Shown: one piece after another, positions 52,922 to 62,886 of the stretch
Position numbering within the stretch: position 1 is the first letter of the stretch
How the letters are laid out: the number at the start of each line of letters is the position of its first letter
Source: Microbacterium sp. 3J1
GTDB taxonomy: Bacteria > Actinomycetota > Actinomycetes > Actinomycetales > Microbacteriaceae
Length of the DNA stretch: 64,000 nt
Direction of reading: 5' to 3'
Assembly (NCBI RefSeq): GCF_001049495.1
Contig: NZ_CDWI01000011.1
Location: forward strand, 310,001 to 374,000
Program-made: the position numbers and the translations under genes
The notes under the pieces: generated by a model
Databases searched by the model: none
What the model saw: the letters and a program-made list of their open reading frames with translations, nothing else
What the model was told of the DNA's origin: nothing

Positions 52922-55153
52922 ATGAGCGATGCAACGAAGACGGTCGAAGACCACTCGCTTCCGCCGACGGCGGTGGATGAGAAGCCGCGGTGGACTCCGC
53001 TGAAGATCGTGCTCTGGGCGGCGATCGCCGTGCTGGGCGGTGTCGCCTGGACGATGCTCGCGATCGTCCGCGGTGAGACGGTGAATGCGATCTGGTTCGT
53101 GTTCGCGGCCGTCTGCACGTACCTGATCTTCTACCGGTTCTACTCCAAGTTCATCGAGCGCAACCTCGTCAAGCCCGACGATCGGCGCGCGACGCCTGCG
53201 GAGTACAAGGCCGACGGCAAGGACTACGTCGCGACCGACCGCCGCGTGCTGTTCGGTCACCATTTCGCTGCCATCGCAGGGGCCGGACCCCTCGTGGGCC
53301 CGGTGCTCGCCGCGCAGATGGGGTACCTCCCCGGCACGCTGTGGATCATCGTCGGCGTCGTGCTCGCGGGTGCGGTGCAGGACTACCTCGTGATGTTCTT
53401 CTCGATGCGACGCGGCGGTCGCTCGCTCGGACAGATGGCCCGCGACGAGCTGGGCCGGTTCGGCGGGACGGCGGCCATCATCGCCACGCTGCTCATCATG
53501 ATCATCATCACCGCGATCCTCGCTCTCGTCGTCGTGAATGCACTGGGGGAGAGCCCCTGGGGCGTCTTCTCGGTGGCGATGACGATCCCGATCGCGCTGT
53601 TCATGGGCGCGTACCTCCGGTGGATCCGCCCCGGCAAGATCACCGAGGTCTCGCTCATCGGCTTCGTCCTCCTCATGGCCGCGATCATCGGCGGCGGCAT
53701 GGTCGCCGAGACCGACTGGGGTCAGGCGATCTTCACGCTCGACCGCACCACGATCGCCTGGGGCATCATCATCTACGGCTTCATCGCCGCGGTGCTCCCG
53801 GTGTGGATCCTCCTCGCACCTCGCGACTACCTCTCGACCTTCATGAAGATCGGGGTGATCGTGGCGCTCGCGGTCGCCATCGTGTTCGTGCGGCCCGAGA
53901 TCACGGTCCCAGCCTTCAGCGAGTTCGCCGGGGGTGAGACGGGTCCGGTCTGGTCCGGGGCGCTCTTCCCGTTCCTGTTCGTGACGATCGCGTGCGGGGC
54001 CCTGAGCGGATTCCACGCACTGATCTCCTCGGGCACCACGCCGAAGATGATCGAGAAGGAGAAGCAGACGCGCTTCATCGGCTATGGCGGAATGCTCATG
54101 GAGTCGTTCGTCGCGATCATGGCTCTCGTCGCAGCGATCTCCATCGACCGCGGCCTGTACTTCGCGATGAACTCCTCGCCGGCGGCCACCCTCGGCACCG
54201 TGGAGGGGGCTGTGCAGTTCGTGAACAGCCTGGGACTGGCCGGGGTGAACCTCACCCCCGAGATGCTCACGAGCACTGCGGAGGCGGTGGGCGAGGAGTC
54301 GATCGTGTCGCGGACCGGCGGCGCGCCCACACTCGCTCTGGGGCTGGCGCACATCATGCAGCAGTGGATCGGCGGCACGGGGATGATGGCGTTCTGGTAC
54401 CACTTCGCGATCATGTTCGAGGCGCTGTTCATCCTGACGGCCGTGGATGCAGGCACTCGAGTGGCGCGATTCATGCTGCAGGACTCGGTGGGCAACCTCG
54501 TCCCTCGCTTCAAGGACACCTCGTGGCGGGCCGGCGCGTGGATCTGCACGGCCGTCATGGTGGCCGGGTGGGGTGCGGTGCTGATCATGGGCGTCACCGA
54601 TCCGCTCGGGGGCATCAACACCCTGTTCCCGCTCTTCGGCATCGCGAACCAGCTCCTGGCCGCGATCGCGCTCGCCGTCGTGCTGACCATCGTCGCGCGG
54701 CGGCGCACGTTCAAGGCACTGTGGGTGGTGGCGGTGCCGCTCGCCTTCGTCACGGTCGTCACGGTGACGGCATCCCTGCAGAAGATCTTCTCGACGGTGC
54801 CGCAGGTGGGGTACTTCGCCAACCACATCGCCTTCCGCGACGCGCTCGCCGCAGGGGAGACGTCGTTCGGCACGGCCACGAGCGTCGCAGCGATGGAGGC
54901 GGTCGTCCGCAACACGATGATCCAGGGCGTGCTGTCCGTCACGTTCCTCGTGCTGTCGGTCATCGTCATCGCGATCTCGCTCGTGAAGGTGTTCCAGGCG
55001 CTGCGCCCAGGGCCGGTCGTCGACCACGAGGACCCGGCGGTGCCCTCGCGGCGCTATGCGCCCGCAGGGCTGATCGCCTCGTCCGAGGAACGCGCGCTGG
55101 AGAAGGAGTGGAACCAGCTGTCGGCATCCGCTCAGCCGACGAGGGGGCACTGA
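52922..55153 (+). CDS. cstA: CstA carbon starvation protein, peptide/pyruvate transporter
   Basis: Membrane protein of 743 residues with many helices. VLFGHHFAAIAGAGPLVGPVLAAQMGYLPGTLWI is the core CstA signature; FHALISSGTTPKMIEKE and FGIANQLLAAIALAVVLT are further conserved parts. The family takes up peptides or pyruvate under carbon limitation. TAGGCT at 52881-52886 is a likely -10; ATG has a GGAG site. The last base of its stop begins the next gene's ATG, which encodes the usual small partner. Confidence 0.94.
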   Translation: MSDATKTVEDHSLPPTAVDEKPRWTPLKIVLWAAIAVLGGVAWTMLAIVRGETVNAIWFVFAAVCTYLIFYRFYSKFIERNLVKPDDRRATPAEYKADGKDYVATDRRVLFGHHFAAIAGAGPLVGPVLAAQMGYLPGTLWIIVGVVLAGAVQDYLVMFFSMRRGGRSLGQMARDELGRFGGTAAIIATLLIMIIITAILALVVVNALGESPWGVFSVAMTIPIALFMGAYLRWIRPGKITEVSLIGFVLLMAAIIGGGMVAETDWGQAIFTLDRTTIAWGIIIYGFIAAVLPVWILLAPRDYLSTFMKIGVIVALAVAIVFVRPEITVPAFSEFAGGETGPVWSGALFPFLFVTIACGALSGFHALISSGTTPKMIEKEKQTRFIGYGGMLMESFVAIMALVAAISIDRGLYFAMNSSPAATLGTVEGAVQFVNSLGLAGVNLTPEMLTSTAEAVGEESIVSRTGGAPTLALGLAHIMQQWIGGTGMMAFWYHFAIMFEALFILTAVDAGTRVARFMLQDSVGNLVPRFKDTSWRAGAWICTAVMVAGWGAVLIMGVTDPLGGINTLFPLFGIANQLLAAIALAVVLTIVARRRTFKALWVVAVPLAFVTVVTVTASLQKIFSTVPQVGYFANHIAFRDALAAGETSFGTATSVAAMEAVVRNTMIQGVLSVTFLVLSVIVIAISLVKVFQALRPGPVVDHEDPAVPSRRYAPAGLIASSEERALEKEWNQLSASAQPTRGH

Positions 55154-55359
55154 TGGTCGCCGTCGCGGCGGACCGGGCTCGCCGGGTCTGGCATGCGGTC
55201 GCCTGGTATCTGAACGGTCTCACCGGTCAATCGCGCTACGCCGACTACGTCGCTCACGAGCGGTCGCAGCATCCCGACCGCGAGCCGCTGTCGGAGCGCG
55301 AGTTCTGGCGCCGCCACTACGCCTCGCAGGATGCCGACCCGGGCGCCCGCTGCTGCTGA
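55153..55359 (+). CDS. YbdD/YjiX family small CstA partner
   Basis: Protein of 68 residues: WHAVAWYLNGLTGQSRYADYVAHERSQHPDREPLSEREFWRRHYASQDADPGARCC, split here as the GQSRYADYVAH and LSEREFWRRHY motifs that define the DUF466/YbdD family. These proteins are needed with CstA/BtsT-type transporters in other bacteria. Overlaps cstA by one base (TGATG). Confidence 0.92.
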   Translation: MVAVAADRARRVWHAVAWYLNGLTGQSRYADYVAHERSQHPDREPLSEREFWRRHYASQDADPGARCC

Positions 55360-55371
55360 CAGCAGTCCGGT

Positions 55372-55392
55372 CGTTCCGGCGTGCCCGGAACG
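55372..55392 (+). terminator. hairpin terminator after cstA operon
   Basis: CGTTCCGG (55372-55379) pairs with CCGGAACG (55385-55392) around five bases, 12 bases after the stop of the small partner. Confidence 0.65.
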
Positions 55393-55433
55393 CACACGCG
55401 GCCCCGAAACGCACACGGGATCCTGGTTCTTCC

Positions 55434-55470
55434 GTGCAGAACGGGGCGACGCGTGCGATGCGGGCGGCCG
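55434..55470 (+). repeat. direct repeat copy 1 flanking DUF559 gene
   Basis: Begins GTGCAGAACGGGGCGACGCG and matches 56481-56517 over about 34 bases with roughly five mismatches. Just upstream a shorter pair, CGGAACGCACACG and CGAAACGCACACG (period about 19), is seen at 55387-55420. Confidence 0.75.
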
Positions 55471-55484
55471 ACAGGCACATGTGG

Positions 55485-56318
55485 TCATCGGCGCTCGGAC
55501 GAGCGCTGCAGGGCTGCGACCACCGCGCTCTGCACGGTCGACCAGTCGTGGATGATCTGCGCGTAGTCGAAACGCAGGGTCTCGTACCCCAGAGCGGATG
55601 CTGCCGCATCGCGGACGAGGTCCTTATGACGGAGCGAGCCGTCGTGGTTGCGTCGCCCATCCGCCTCGAGGATCACGCGACCGCCGATGGCGAAGTCGAC
55701 ACGGCCGACGCCTCGGATCGAGACCTGGCATTCGAGGAGGATGCCGAGGATGTGCAGGCGCAGACGAAGAAGAGACTCCAGCCCGCTGTCGGCGTCCGCT
55801 CGTGCGAGATCCACAAGCCACCGCGAATTCTGCGGAAGAGCCGCTCGGATCTGTGAACGCGCCGCCCGTGAGAGCAAGCCGAGTCGCCAGGCGGATTCGA
55901 ACGCGGCGAAGAACGCCTCATCTCCCGAACATCGGTGAAGGTGGACGAGTGCGACCGCGACCGACACCGATCCGAGCGGCGGCGTCCCGCGGTAGTAATG
56001 GGTGACGCAGGTGCAGTTCTCGTGCCGGAGCAGGTGGCGGCCGGGAGCGAGCCAGACATGCAGTGCATCCTCGGTCGGAAGGGTCCAGATGCCGTGCTGG
56101 CGGAGGACGGAGACGCAGGTCAGGGCACCGCCGTGTCGAGTCGCCCCACGCACGTCCTCCGCCACCTGGCTTACGCCGAACACCCCCGGCCGAAGGCGCT
56201 CGATCTGGCCCGCTGCGACCATCCGCGACAGCGCGCGTCTGTCGAAGCCGAGCCGCTGCAGATGCGCACCCCGAGCGAGGCCGCCGAGGCGTTGGATGGT
56301 GTCGTGCGCGGAGAGCAT
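55485..56318 (-). CDS. AbiEi-like/DUF559 nuclease-fold protein
   Basis: Protein of 277 residues. The N-terminus (GGLARGAHLQRLGFDRRALSRMVAAGQIERLRPGVFGV) resembles the winged helix of AbiEi-type antitoxins; the C-terminal third (IRGVGRVDFAIGGRVILEADGRRNHDGSLRHKDLVRDAAASALGYETLRFDYAQIIHD) is a DUF559/Vsr-like endonuclease fold with the acidic and Lys/Arg positions preserved. These proteins are abundant and often multi-copy in actinobacteria with unknown role. No partner toxin gene is adjacent. Flanked by a direct repeat on both sides. Confidence 0.82.
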   Translation of the reverse strand: MLSAHDTIQRLGGLARGAHLQRLGFDRRALSRMVAAGQIERLRPGVFGVSQVAEDVRGATRHGGALTCVSVLRQHGIWTLPTEDALHVWLAPGRHLLRHENCTCVTHYYRGTPPLGSVSVAVALVHLHRCSGDEAFFAAFESAWRLGLLSRAARSQIRAALPQNSRWLVDLARADADSGLESLLRLRLHILGILLECQVSIRGVGRVDFAIGGRVILEADGRRNHDGSLRHKDLVRDAAASALGYETLRFDYAQIIHDWSTVQSAVVAALQRSSERR

Positions 56319-56480
56319 CCGCCCACCATGCCGTCAGGCACCCACCGGATGTCGGTCTCGCGAACCGGAACCCCGTCGGGGGTGTACGGCCCTGCTCTGG
56401 CGAACGTGGTGGAGGGGAGGTCGCGCACGCCCGATCTGCACACGATGCCGCGGACGGCGCACTCGGGAACGATTCAGCGT

Positions 56481-56517
56481 GTGCAGAGCGGGGCGACGCG
56501 TGCGGTTCGGGCAGCAG
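56481..56517 (+). repeat. direct repeat copy 2 flanking DUF559 gene
   Basis: Begins GTGCAGAGCGGGGCGACGCG, the partner of the copy at 55434-55470, 1047 bases away and on the other side of the DUF559 gene. The 282-bp gap 56319-56600 otherwise holds only the fumC terminator. Confidence 0.75.
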
Positions 56518-56554
56518 ATGAAGCGGCCGGCGGCGACAGGACCGCCGGAAACGA

Positions 56555-56589
56555 CGGATGCCGCAGGGAACGCGTCCCTGCGGCATCCG
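56555..56589 (-). terminator. hairpin terminator after fumC
   Basis: CGGATGCCGCAGGGA (56555-56569) pairs perfectly with TCCCTGCGGCATCCG (56575-56589), 11 bases beyond the fumC stop on the minus strand. Confidence 0.88.
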
Positions 56590-56600
56590 ATCAGTCGGGC

Positions 56601-57995
56601 TCAGCCCGGGTGGGTCATCGAGAGCAGATCGAGCTTCTCGTCGAGCTGCTCGAGCGTGAGGTCACCGCGCTCGACGTAGCCGAGGTCGATGACGGCGTCG
56701 CGCACGGTGATGCCCTTGGCGACCGAGTGCTTGGCGATCTTCGCTGCGGCCTCGTAGCCGATGAGCTTGTTGAGCGGCGTGACGATCGACGGGCTCATGC
56801 CCGCGAACGCGGCCGCGCGCTCGGTGTTGGCCTGGAGTCCGTCGATGGTCTTGTCGGCGAGCACGCGCGACGCGTTCGCCAGCAGGCGGATCGACTCGAG
56901 CAGCGCGGTGCCCATGACGGGGATCGCGACGTTCAGCTCGAAGGAACCGGATGCTCCGGCCCACGCGACCGTCGCGTCGTTGCCGATCACGCGAGCGCAC
57001 ACCATCAGCACGGCCTCGGGGACGACGGGGTTGACCTTGCCGGGCATGATCGAGGATCCGGGCTGCAGGTCGGGGATGTGCAGCTCGCCGAGACCCGTGT
57101 TGGGGCCGGAGCCCATCCACCGCAGGTCGTTGTTGATCTTGGTCAGCGAGACCGCGATCGTGCGCAGCGCGCCGGAGGTCTCGACGAGGCCGTCACGGTT
57201 CGCCTGGGCCTCGAAATGGTCCTTCGCCTCGGTGATCGGCAGCTCGGTCTCGGCGGCGAGCAGGGCGATGACCTTCTGGGGGAAGCCGAGCGGGGTGTTG
57301 ATGCCGGTGCCGACGGCAGTACCGCCGAGCGGCACCTCGGCGACCCGGGGGAGCGCCGACTGCACGCGCTCGATGCCGAGACGGATCTGCCGCGAGTATC
57401 CGCCGAACTCCTGACCGAGCGTCACGGGCGTCGCGTCCATCAGGTGGGTGCGGCCGGACTTCACGGCGCCCTTCCACAGCTCGGCCTTGGCCTCGAGGGC
57501 GACCGCGAGGTGGTCGAGAGCCGGGATGAGCGTGTCGATGAGAGCCTGGGTGACGGCGATGTGCACCGACGTGGGGAACACGTCGTTCGACGACTGCGAG
57601 GCATTCACATGGTCGTTCGGGTGCACGTTCGCACCGAGGATGCGGGTCGCGAGGGTCGCGAGCACCTCGTTCATGTTCATGTTCGACGAGGTGCCCGAGC
57701 CGGTCTGGTACGTGTCGACCGGGAACTCGCCGTCGTGGACGCCGGACGCGACCTGGTCGGCGGCCTGGGCGATCGCATCCGCGATCGCGCCGTCGAGCGT
57801 GCCGAGCTCCTTGTTCGCCAGCGCCGCGGCCTTCTTGATGCGCGCGAGCGCAGCGATCTGCGTCGACTCCAGGCCCTTGCCCGAGATCGGGAAGTTCTCC
57901 ACCGCACGCTGCGTCTGTGCCCCGTAGAGCGCGTTCACGGGCACCCGCACCTCGCCCATGGTGTCGTGTTCGATGCGGTACTCGGTGTCGGTCAT
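56601..57995 (-). CDS. fumC: class II fumarate hydratase
   Basis: TCA-cycle hydration of fumarate to malate, iron-independent; 464 residues, normal length. [57 protein letters not shown] and the signature [12 protein letters not shown] are present. ATG overlaps the stop of the beta-carbonic anhydrase gene by 4 bp; last gene of an operon that starts at xseA or xseB. Confidence 0.97.
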   Translation of the reverse strand: MTDTEYRIEHDTMGEVRVPVNALYGAQTQRAVENFPISGKGLESTQIAALARIKKAAALANKELGTLDGAIADAIAQAADQVASGVHDGEFPVDTYQTGSGTSSNMNMNEVLATLATRILGANVHPNDHVNASQSSNDVFPTSVHIAVTQALIDTLIPALDHLAVALEAKAELWKGAVKSGRTHLMDATPVTLGQEFGGYSRQIRLGIERVQSALPRVAEVPLGGTAVGTGINTPLGFPQKVIALLAAETELPITEAKDHFEAQANRDGLVETSGALRTIAVSLTKINNDLRWMGSGPNTGLGELHIPDLQPGSSIMPGKVNPVVPEAVLMVCARVIGNDATVAWAGASGSFELNVAIPVMGTALLESIRLLANASRVLADKTIDGLQANTERAAAFAGMSPSIVTPLNKLIGYEAAAKIAKHSVAKGITVRDAVIDLGYVERGDLTLEQLDEKLDLLSMTHPG

Positions 57996-58681
57996 TCCGA
58001 ACCCTCCTTGGTTGCGGGGCTCTGCCCCTCGGTGTCGATTCCGTCGGTGTCGATTCCCACCGTGACGACGGGCACCGCGGTGCCCTCGGCCAGACGGTAG
58101 TTGGCGCCCACGATGCCGAGTCGGCCCTCGGCGACGGCGTTGGCGATGATCTCCGACGACTGCAGCAGGTCGCCGACGGTGTTGCGCAGGTGCTCCTGCC
58201 CGACCAGCTCGGCGTCGATCTCGGCGACCGTGGTCCCGCCGCTCTCCGCCAGCACCTTGCGGGCGGCGGGGACGATCGGCGAGATCAGCTTCCAGATGTG
58301 CGGCGGCAGGGGCGCGGCGTCGATGGCCGTGCCGTCGATCGCGGCGCGCACGGCACCGCAGGAATCGTGCGCCAGGACGACGATCAGGGGCACCTCGAGC
58401 ACGACGACCGCGTATTCGAGACTCGCGACGATCGATTCACCGATGACCTGTCCGGCGTTGCGCACCACGAACAGGTCTCCCAGCCCCAGGTCGAAGATGA
58501 TCTCCGCAGCGAGGCGCGAGTCGGAGCATCCGAACAGCGTCGCCACGGGGTGCTGCGCCTCGGTGAGGTTCTTGCGTCGCGCGACATCCTGGTTCGGATG
58601 CTTCGGCTCATCGGCGACGAAACGCTGGTTCCCCTCCTGCATCTGCGTCCAGGCGGCGGCGGGGGAGAGCGCGTGTGTCAT
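57992..58681 (-). CDS. beta-class carbonic anhydrase
   Basis: Hydrates CO2 to bicarbonate; 229 residues. Zinc ligands are Cys52 and Asp54/Arg56 dyad in FGCSDSR, His105 and Cys108 in AHDSCGA. The C-terminus carries a five-residue tandem duplication ([10 protein letters not shown]) from a 15-bp DNA repeat at 58031-58060. Coupled by 4-bp overlaps to the DUF4245 gene before it and fumC after it; bicarbonate could feed carboxylases such as PEP carboxylase, encoded elsewhere in the window. Confidence 0.94.
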   Translation of the reverse strand: MTHALSPAAAWTQMQEGNQRFVADEPKHPNQDVARRKNLTEAQHPVATLFGCSDSRLAAEIIFDLGLGDLFVVRNAGQVIGESIVASLEYAVVVLEVPLIVVLAHDSCGAVRAAIDGTAIDAAPLPPHIWKLISPIVPAARKVLAESGGTTVAEIDAELVGQEHLRNTVGDLLQSSEIIANAVAEGRLGIVGANYRLAEGTAVPVVTVGIDTDGIDTEGQSPATKEGSE

Positions 58682-59322
58682 GAGGACTCCGAGAGTTCGC
58701 GGATCTGGGGGAGGAGCGACTCCGCGAGCTCGGCGGTCGAATCCGCGGAACGAGACCCGTAGAGCAGCACGTAGTCGTCACCGGCCTGGGTGCCGATCGC
58801 GTAGGAGACGTTCTGCTTCGCGCCGGCGTCGCCGAGCTCGTAGACGTCCCACTCGAGGCCGCCGATCGAGGTCGTGTCGGTGGGGGCGATGCCGTTCAGG
58901 CGCTGCGGCGCCCAGGACGAGTCGGTGCCGAAGGCCTGAGCGAGCCGGATGAAGCCGCGCTCGTCCTCGGCGGCGGGAGCGAGCGTGACATCCCAGACGG
59001 CGGGGGCGCCGGTGGAGAGCTCTGCCGCGTTGACCCTCCAGAAGTCATCGAGATCGGGGACGACGACGGGGCTGCCCATGGTGGATTCGACGTCAGCCGC
59101 GATGCCGACCAGGTCGACCTTCGGCGCCGATGCCGGCTCGCCGCGGGGAACAGCGAGCACGATCACCAGAAGGATGGCGAGGGTGGCGATGAGCGCGGCG
59201 ATGAGACTGCGGAACGTCTGGCTCGAGCGGTACGCCTTGCTCGAGGCGGCCTTGCGCGCGGCCGTCTCCTCGGGGGTCTCCGGGCGGCCGAGCTCGGCGA
59301 CGATCGGCGCGGGCTTGTCCAC
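58678..59322 (-). CDS. DUF4245 membrane-anchored protein
   Basis: Protein of 214 residues: cytoplasmic N-terminus (ETPEETAARKAASSKAYR), one helix (LIAALIATLAILLVIVLAV) and an external domain (FWRVNAAELSTGAPAVWDVTLAP, GGLEWDVYELGDAGAKQNVSYAIG) matching DUF4245, an actinobacterial family of unknown function that is typically found beside xseB and fumC. The GTG at 59322 shares one base with the xseB stop; upstream frames overlap xseB. Confidence 0.86.
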   Translation of the reverse strand: MDKPAPIVAELGRPETPEETAARKAASSKAYRSSQTFRSLIAALIATLAILLVIVLAVPRGEPASAPKVDLVGIAADVESTMGSPVVVPDLDDFWRVNAAELSTGAPAVWDVTLAPAAEDERGFIRLAQAFGTDSSWAPQRLNGIAPTDTTSIGGLEWDVYELGDAGAKQNVSYAIGTQAGDDYVLLYGSRSADSTAELAESLLPQIRELSESS

Positions 59323-59558
59323 TACGCGTCCTCGTCGGTGGAATCGGATGCTCCGGCGCGCGCGGCCTCGAGCCGGCGCTTCGCGCCGAGGAGCCACTCC
59401 TCGCAGCGGGCGGCGAGCGCCTCACCGCGTTCCCACAGGGCGAGCGACTGCTCGAGCGTCGGCGCTCCCTGCTCGAGTTCGGAGACGACCTTCACGAGCT
59501 CGTCGCGAGCGGCCTCGAACGACAGCGTGTCCACAGGGGTGTCGTTCAGCGCACTCAC
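59322..59558 (-). CDS. xseB: exonuclease VII small subunit
   Basis: Protein of 78 residues: [46 protein letters not shown] is the two-helix XseB hairpin. GTG at 59558 is chosen because TAAGAT lies 7 bases upstream, as for other leaderless genes here; an ATG at 59567 adds three residues and is the alternative. Partner of XseA, whose gene ends 32 bases upstream. Confidence 0.9.
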   Translation of the reverse strand: MSALNDTPVDTLSFEAARDELVKVVSELEQGAPTLEQSLALWERGEALAARCEEWLLGAKRRLEAARAGASDSTDEDA

Positions 59559-59590
59559 GCCCTCCATCTTACGCGGTGCCCGGGGCGGCC

Positions 59591-60883
59591 TCAGCCCGAG
59601 CGACGAGCCGACGTCTCGTCGATCTCGCCTTCGGAGCGGGCGGCGATCGACCCGCGATCGACGGTGATGGTGAGGCCGCTGCCCGCGGGGGCATCCGCGG
59701 CGTCCCGCAGGATGACGCCGCCGTCGAGATGCGCGATGGCGTACCCCCGAGCGAGCGTCGCAGCAGGCGAGAGCGCGCGCAGCGATGCGCGGAGCTCGCT
59801 CGTGGCACGGCCGGCGGAGTCCAGGCGCCGCGTGACGGTGTCGCGGCCGCGCGCCTGCAGGAGCCAGAGCTCCTGAGCCCTCGTCTCGATGATCGGGTCG
59901 GGAGAACGCAGGGCCGGACGCGACCGCAGCTGCTCGAGCTGCGCGATGTCGTGCGACAGCCTCTGCGTCAGACGGGTGGTCATGCGGGAGCGCAGCTGCG
60001 CGATCACGGCCCTCTGCTCGCTGACGTCCGGCACCACCCGTTTTGCGGCATCCGTCGGAGTGGATGCTCGCAGATCGGCGACGTCGTCGAGGAGCGGATG
60101 GTCGTTCTCGTGTCCGATGGCGCTGACCACCGGAGTCGTGGCCGCCGCGACAGCGCGTACCAGACGCTCGTCGCTGAACCCGAGGAGCGTCTGCGGATCT
60201 CCGCCGCCTCGCGCGATCACGATGACGTCGACCTCGGGATCCGCATCCAGTCGCGCGAGTGCCGCGAGGGTCTCCGGAACGCACCTGTCACCCTGCACGG
60301 CTGCGTACTCGGTACGGAACCGCACCTGCGGCCACCGCAGCTCGGCATTGCGGTGCACGTCCTTCTCTGCGTCGGAGCGCTCGCCCGTGATGAGTCCGAT
60401 GACGTGGGGGAGGAACGGCAGCCGCTTCTTGCGCGACGACTCGAACAGCCCCTCTTGCCGGAGGCGGATCCTCAGCTTCTCGAGCTTCTCCAGCTGATCG
60501 CCCAGTCCCACGTGCTTCATCGCCGAGACCGCGAAGCTGAAGTCGCCCGCCTTGACGAAGTAGTCGGCCTTCACCGCGGCGACCACATGGTCGCCGACAC
60601 CCAGGTCGTCGGGGATCCGCGGGCGGACGCTCGACCAGATCCTGATGGAGATCTGCGCGTCGGAGCGAGTGTCTTTGAGCCGCGCGAAGATGTTGCCGGC
60701 GCGGACGTTCCATGACGTGATCTCGCCTTCGACCCACACGGTGTTCCAGCGGGCGACGAAGTCCCTGATCGTCGCGTTCAGACGGGCGACGGAGGTCGGG
60801 GCGTCCGCCGACGAGTCGCGAGGAGCGACCGCATCCGCAGGCGGGGTCTCGCCGGGGCGTGTCGACGCTTCGAAGACCGTCAT
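59591..60883 (-). CDS. xseA: exonuclease VII large subunit
   Basis: Single-strand DNA exonuclease catalytic subunit, 430 residues. N-terminal OB fold ([23 protein letters not shown]), then the catalytic domain with [22 protein letters not shown] and [59 protein letters not shown], and a coiled-coil C-terminus ending in the KGYA-like [15 protein letters not shown] at 60883; TGCACT 6 bases upstream is a weak -10. Divergent from ispH, sharing a 54-bp region. Confidence 0.95.
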   Translation of the reverse strand: MTVFEASTRPGETPPADAVAPRDSSADAPTSVARLNATIRDFVARWNTVWVEGEITSWNVRAGNIFARLKDTRSDAQISIRIWSSVRPRIPDDLGVGDHVVAAVKADYFVKAGDFSFAVSAMKHVGLGDQLEKLEKLRIRLRQEGLFESSRKKRLPFLPHVIGLITGERSDAEKDVHRNAELRWPQVRFRTEYAAVQGDRCVPETLAALARLDADPEVDVIVIARGGGDPQTLLGFSDERLVRAVAAATTPVVSAIGHENDHPLLDDVADLRASTPTDAAKRVVPDVSEQRAVIAQLRSRMTTRLTQRLSHDIAQLEQLRSRPALRSPDPIIETRAQELWLLQARGRDTVTRRLDSAGRATSELRASLRALSPAATLARGYAIAHLDGGVILRDAADAPAGSGLTITVDRGSIAARSEGEIDETSARRSG

Positions 60884-60937
60884 CCGCTCAGTGCACCTTC
60901 CCGCTCCTGCTCAGGTTCTCGGCGGTAGAATTGTCGA

Positions 60938-62017
60938 GTGACCTCGACTGCCGTTCATCTCCCTGTTCCGCGTATCCCACGAGTGCGTGCGGCGGTAGGG
61001 CGGCTTCAGGATAACCCGGTGGTCGGACAGAAGCGTGTTCTGCTGGCAGCCCCGCGCGGGTACTGCGCCGGCGTCGACCGCGCCGTGGTCGCGGTCGAGA
61101 AGGCCCTGGAGCGCTACGGCGCACCCGTCTACGTGCGCAAGCAGATCGTGCACAACATCCACGTCGTGACGGAACTCGAGGAGAAGGGTGCGATCTTCGT
61201 CGAGGAGGTCGACGAGGTGCCCGAAGGCGCCCACGTCGTCTTCAGCGCGCATGGGGTCTCGCCGGCCGTCGTGAACGCAGCGTCCGATCGGGGACTGCAC
61301 GCGATCGATGCGACCTGCCCTCTCGTGACCAAGGTGCACCGGGAAGCCGTGCGCTTCGCGCGCGACGACTTCGAGATCCTCCTGATCGGTCACGAGGGTC
61401 ACGAGGAGGTCGAAGGTACAGCAGGCGAGGCGCCTGACCATGTCACCGTCGTGAACTCGCCGGAGGAAGCCGATACGGTGCAGGTCAAGGATCCGTCCAA
61501 GGTGGTCTGGCTCTCGCAGACCACGCTGTCGGTGGACGAGACCATGGAGACCGTGAATCGTCTGCGCACGCGTTTCCCCGAGCTGCACAATCCGCCGTCC
61601 GACGACATCTGCTATGCGACGCAGAACCGCCAGGTCGCGATCAAGAAGGTCGCCGCGAACGCCGATCTCGTGATCGTCGTAGGGTCGTCCAATTCGTCGA
61701 ACAGCGTGCGTCTCGTCGAGGTCGCCCTCGAGTACGGCGCCAAGGCGGCCTACCGGGTCGACTACGCCGAAGAGGTGAAGCAGGAGTGGCTCGACGGCGT
61801 GTCGACCGTCGGCGTCACCAGCGGTGCATCCGTTCCCGAGGTGCTGGTGCGCGAGGTCCTCGACGCGCTGGCGGGTGCGGGCTACCGCGATGTCGAAGAG
61901 GTGAAGACGGCCGAGGAGGACCTCATGTTCTCCCTGCCGAAGGAGCTGCGCCAGGACTCGTCCGGCCAGCGTGACGCCCGTGCGCTGGGAGGCCGCGCGT
62001 CTGGCGGAAGCGCCTGA
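60938..62017 (+). CDS. ispH: 4-hydroxy-3-methylbut-2-enyl diphosphate reductase
   Basis: Last step of the MEP isoprenoid pathway; 359 residues. The three iron-sulphur cysteines are Cys43 ([10 protein letters not shown]), Cys127 ([11 protein letters not shown]) and Cys225 ([11 protein letters not shown]). FSAHGVSP and [13 protein letters not shown] are further conserved motifs. GTG start with TAGAAT exactly 6 bases before it (leaderless). The IclR gene starts one base after its stop. Confidence 0.97.
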   Translation: MTSTAVHLPVPRIPRVRAAVGRLQDNPVVGQKRVLLAAPRGYCAGVDRAVVAVEKALERYGAPVYVRKQIVHNIHVVTELEEKGAIFVEEVDEVPEGAHVVFSAHGVSPAVVNAASDRGLHAIDATCPLVTKVHREAVRFARDDFEILLIGHEGHEEVEGTAGEAPDHVTVVNSPEEADTVQVKDPSKVVWLSQTTLSVDETMETVNRLRTRFPELHNPPSDDICYATQNRQVAIKKVAANADLVIVVGSSNSSNSVRLVEVALEYGAKAAYRVDYAEEVKQEWLDGVSTVGVTSGASVPEVLVREVLDALAGAGYRDVEEVKTAEEDLMFSLPKELRQDSSGQRDARALGGRASGGSA

Positions 62018-62018
62018 G

Positions 62019-62810
62019 GTGAACGCCGCAGAGGCCGAGCCGACCCTCATCGGGTCCGTGCAACGCGCACTGCGGCTGGTCGACATCGTCGCGAACTCGC
62101 CGCGGCCTCTGCAGGTGAAGATGCTCGCGGCGATCACCGGTCTCACCCCGGGGACGACGTACAACCTGGTGCGCACCCTGATCCACGAGGGCTATCTCGC
62201 CAACGAGCCGGACGGGCTGGTGCTCGGCTCCCGCTTCCCGGCGTTCCAGTCCGAGCAGGACTCGCGGGGAGTGTTCCTCGCCCGCGTCCGCTCGGCGCTG
62301 CGCGAGGTCACTGACGAGGTCGGGGCCACCGCGTACCTGTCCCGCTTCCATGACGGAGAGATGCACCTGGTCGACATCGTCGACGCGGTGAGGAACCCCC
62401 GCATCGAACTGTGGGTGGGGCTCGAATCCAGCGCCCATGCGACCGCGCTCGGCAAGCAGATCCTCACGGACATGACCGATGAGGAACGACTCGACTATCT
62501 GTCGAGGCACCGCCTCGAGGAGTTGACGCCGAGGACGATCAGCGACCGTCGCACTCTTCTCACCCAGCTCGAGCACTCGCCCGGGTTCACTGTCGATCGT
62601 GAGGAGTACGCCATCGGCAACGCATGCGTCGCGGTGCCGGTCATCGCACCGAACGTCACGGCGTCGCTCGCGATCTCGCTGCCGGCGGAGAGGGCGGTCG
62701 TGGACCGTGCTCTGGTGACGAAGCTCCACCAGACGGCGCGACGGCTCTCGCTCCAGCTCGGGGCGGATGCGCTGGATCGGAGCGACGTGGGTCCGGACTT
62801 CACCATCTGA
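62019..62810 (+). CDS. IclR-family transcriptional regulator
   Basis: Protein of 263 residues. Winged helix SVQRALRLVDIVANSPRPLQVKMLAAITGLTPGTTYNLVRTLIHEGYLANE, then the IclR effector domain (ELWVGLESSAHATALGKQILTDM, VDREEYAIGNACVAVPVI, SLAISLPAERAV). GTG at 62019 follows GGAAG by 8 bases and lies one base beyond the ispH stop; a GTG at 61971 would add 16 residues. Effector and targets unknown. Confidence 0.9.
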   Translation: MNAAEAEPTLIGSVQRALRLVDIVANSPRPLQVKMLAAITGLTPGTTYNLVRTLIHEGYLANEPDGLVLGSRFPAFQSEQDSRGVFLARVRSALREVTDEVGATAYLSRFHDGEMHLVDIVDAVRNPRIELWVGLESSAHATALGKQILTDMTDEERLDYLSRHRLEELTPRTISDRRTLLTQLEHSPGFTVDREEYAIGNACVAVPVIAPNVTASLAISLPAERAVVDRALVTKLHQTARRLSLQLGADALDRSDVGPDFTI

Positions 62811-62886
62811 GGCGCTATCTGGCCTCAGTTCACTATCTGAAGAAGTACCCCTGGCGCGCGGGCATCCGCTTTCCTATGATCATGAC

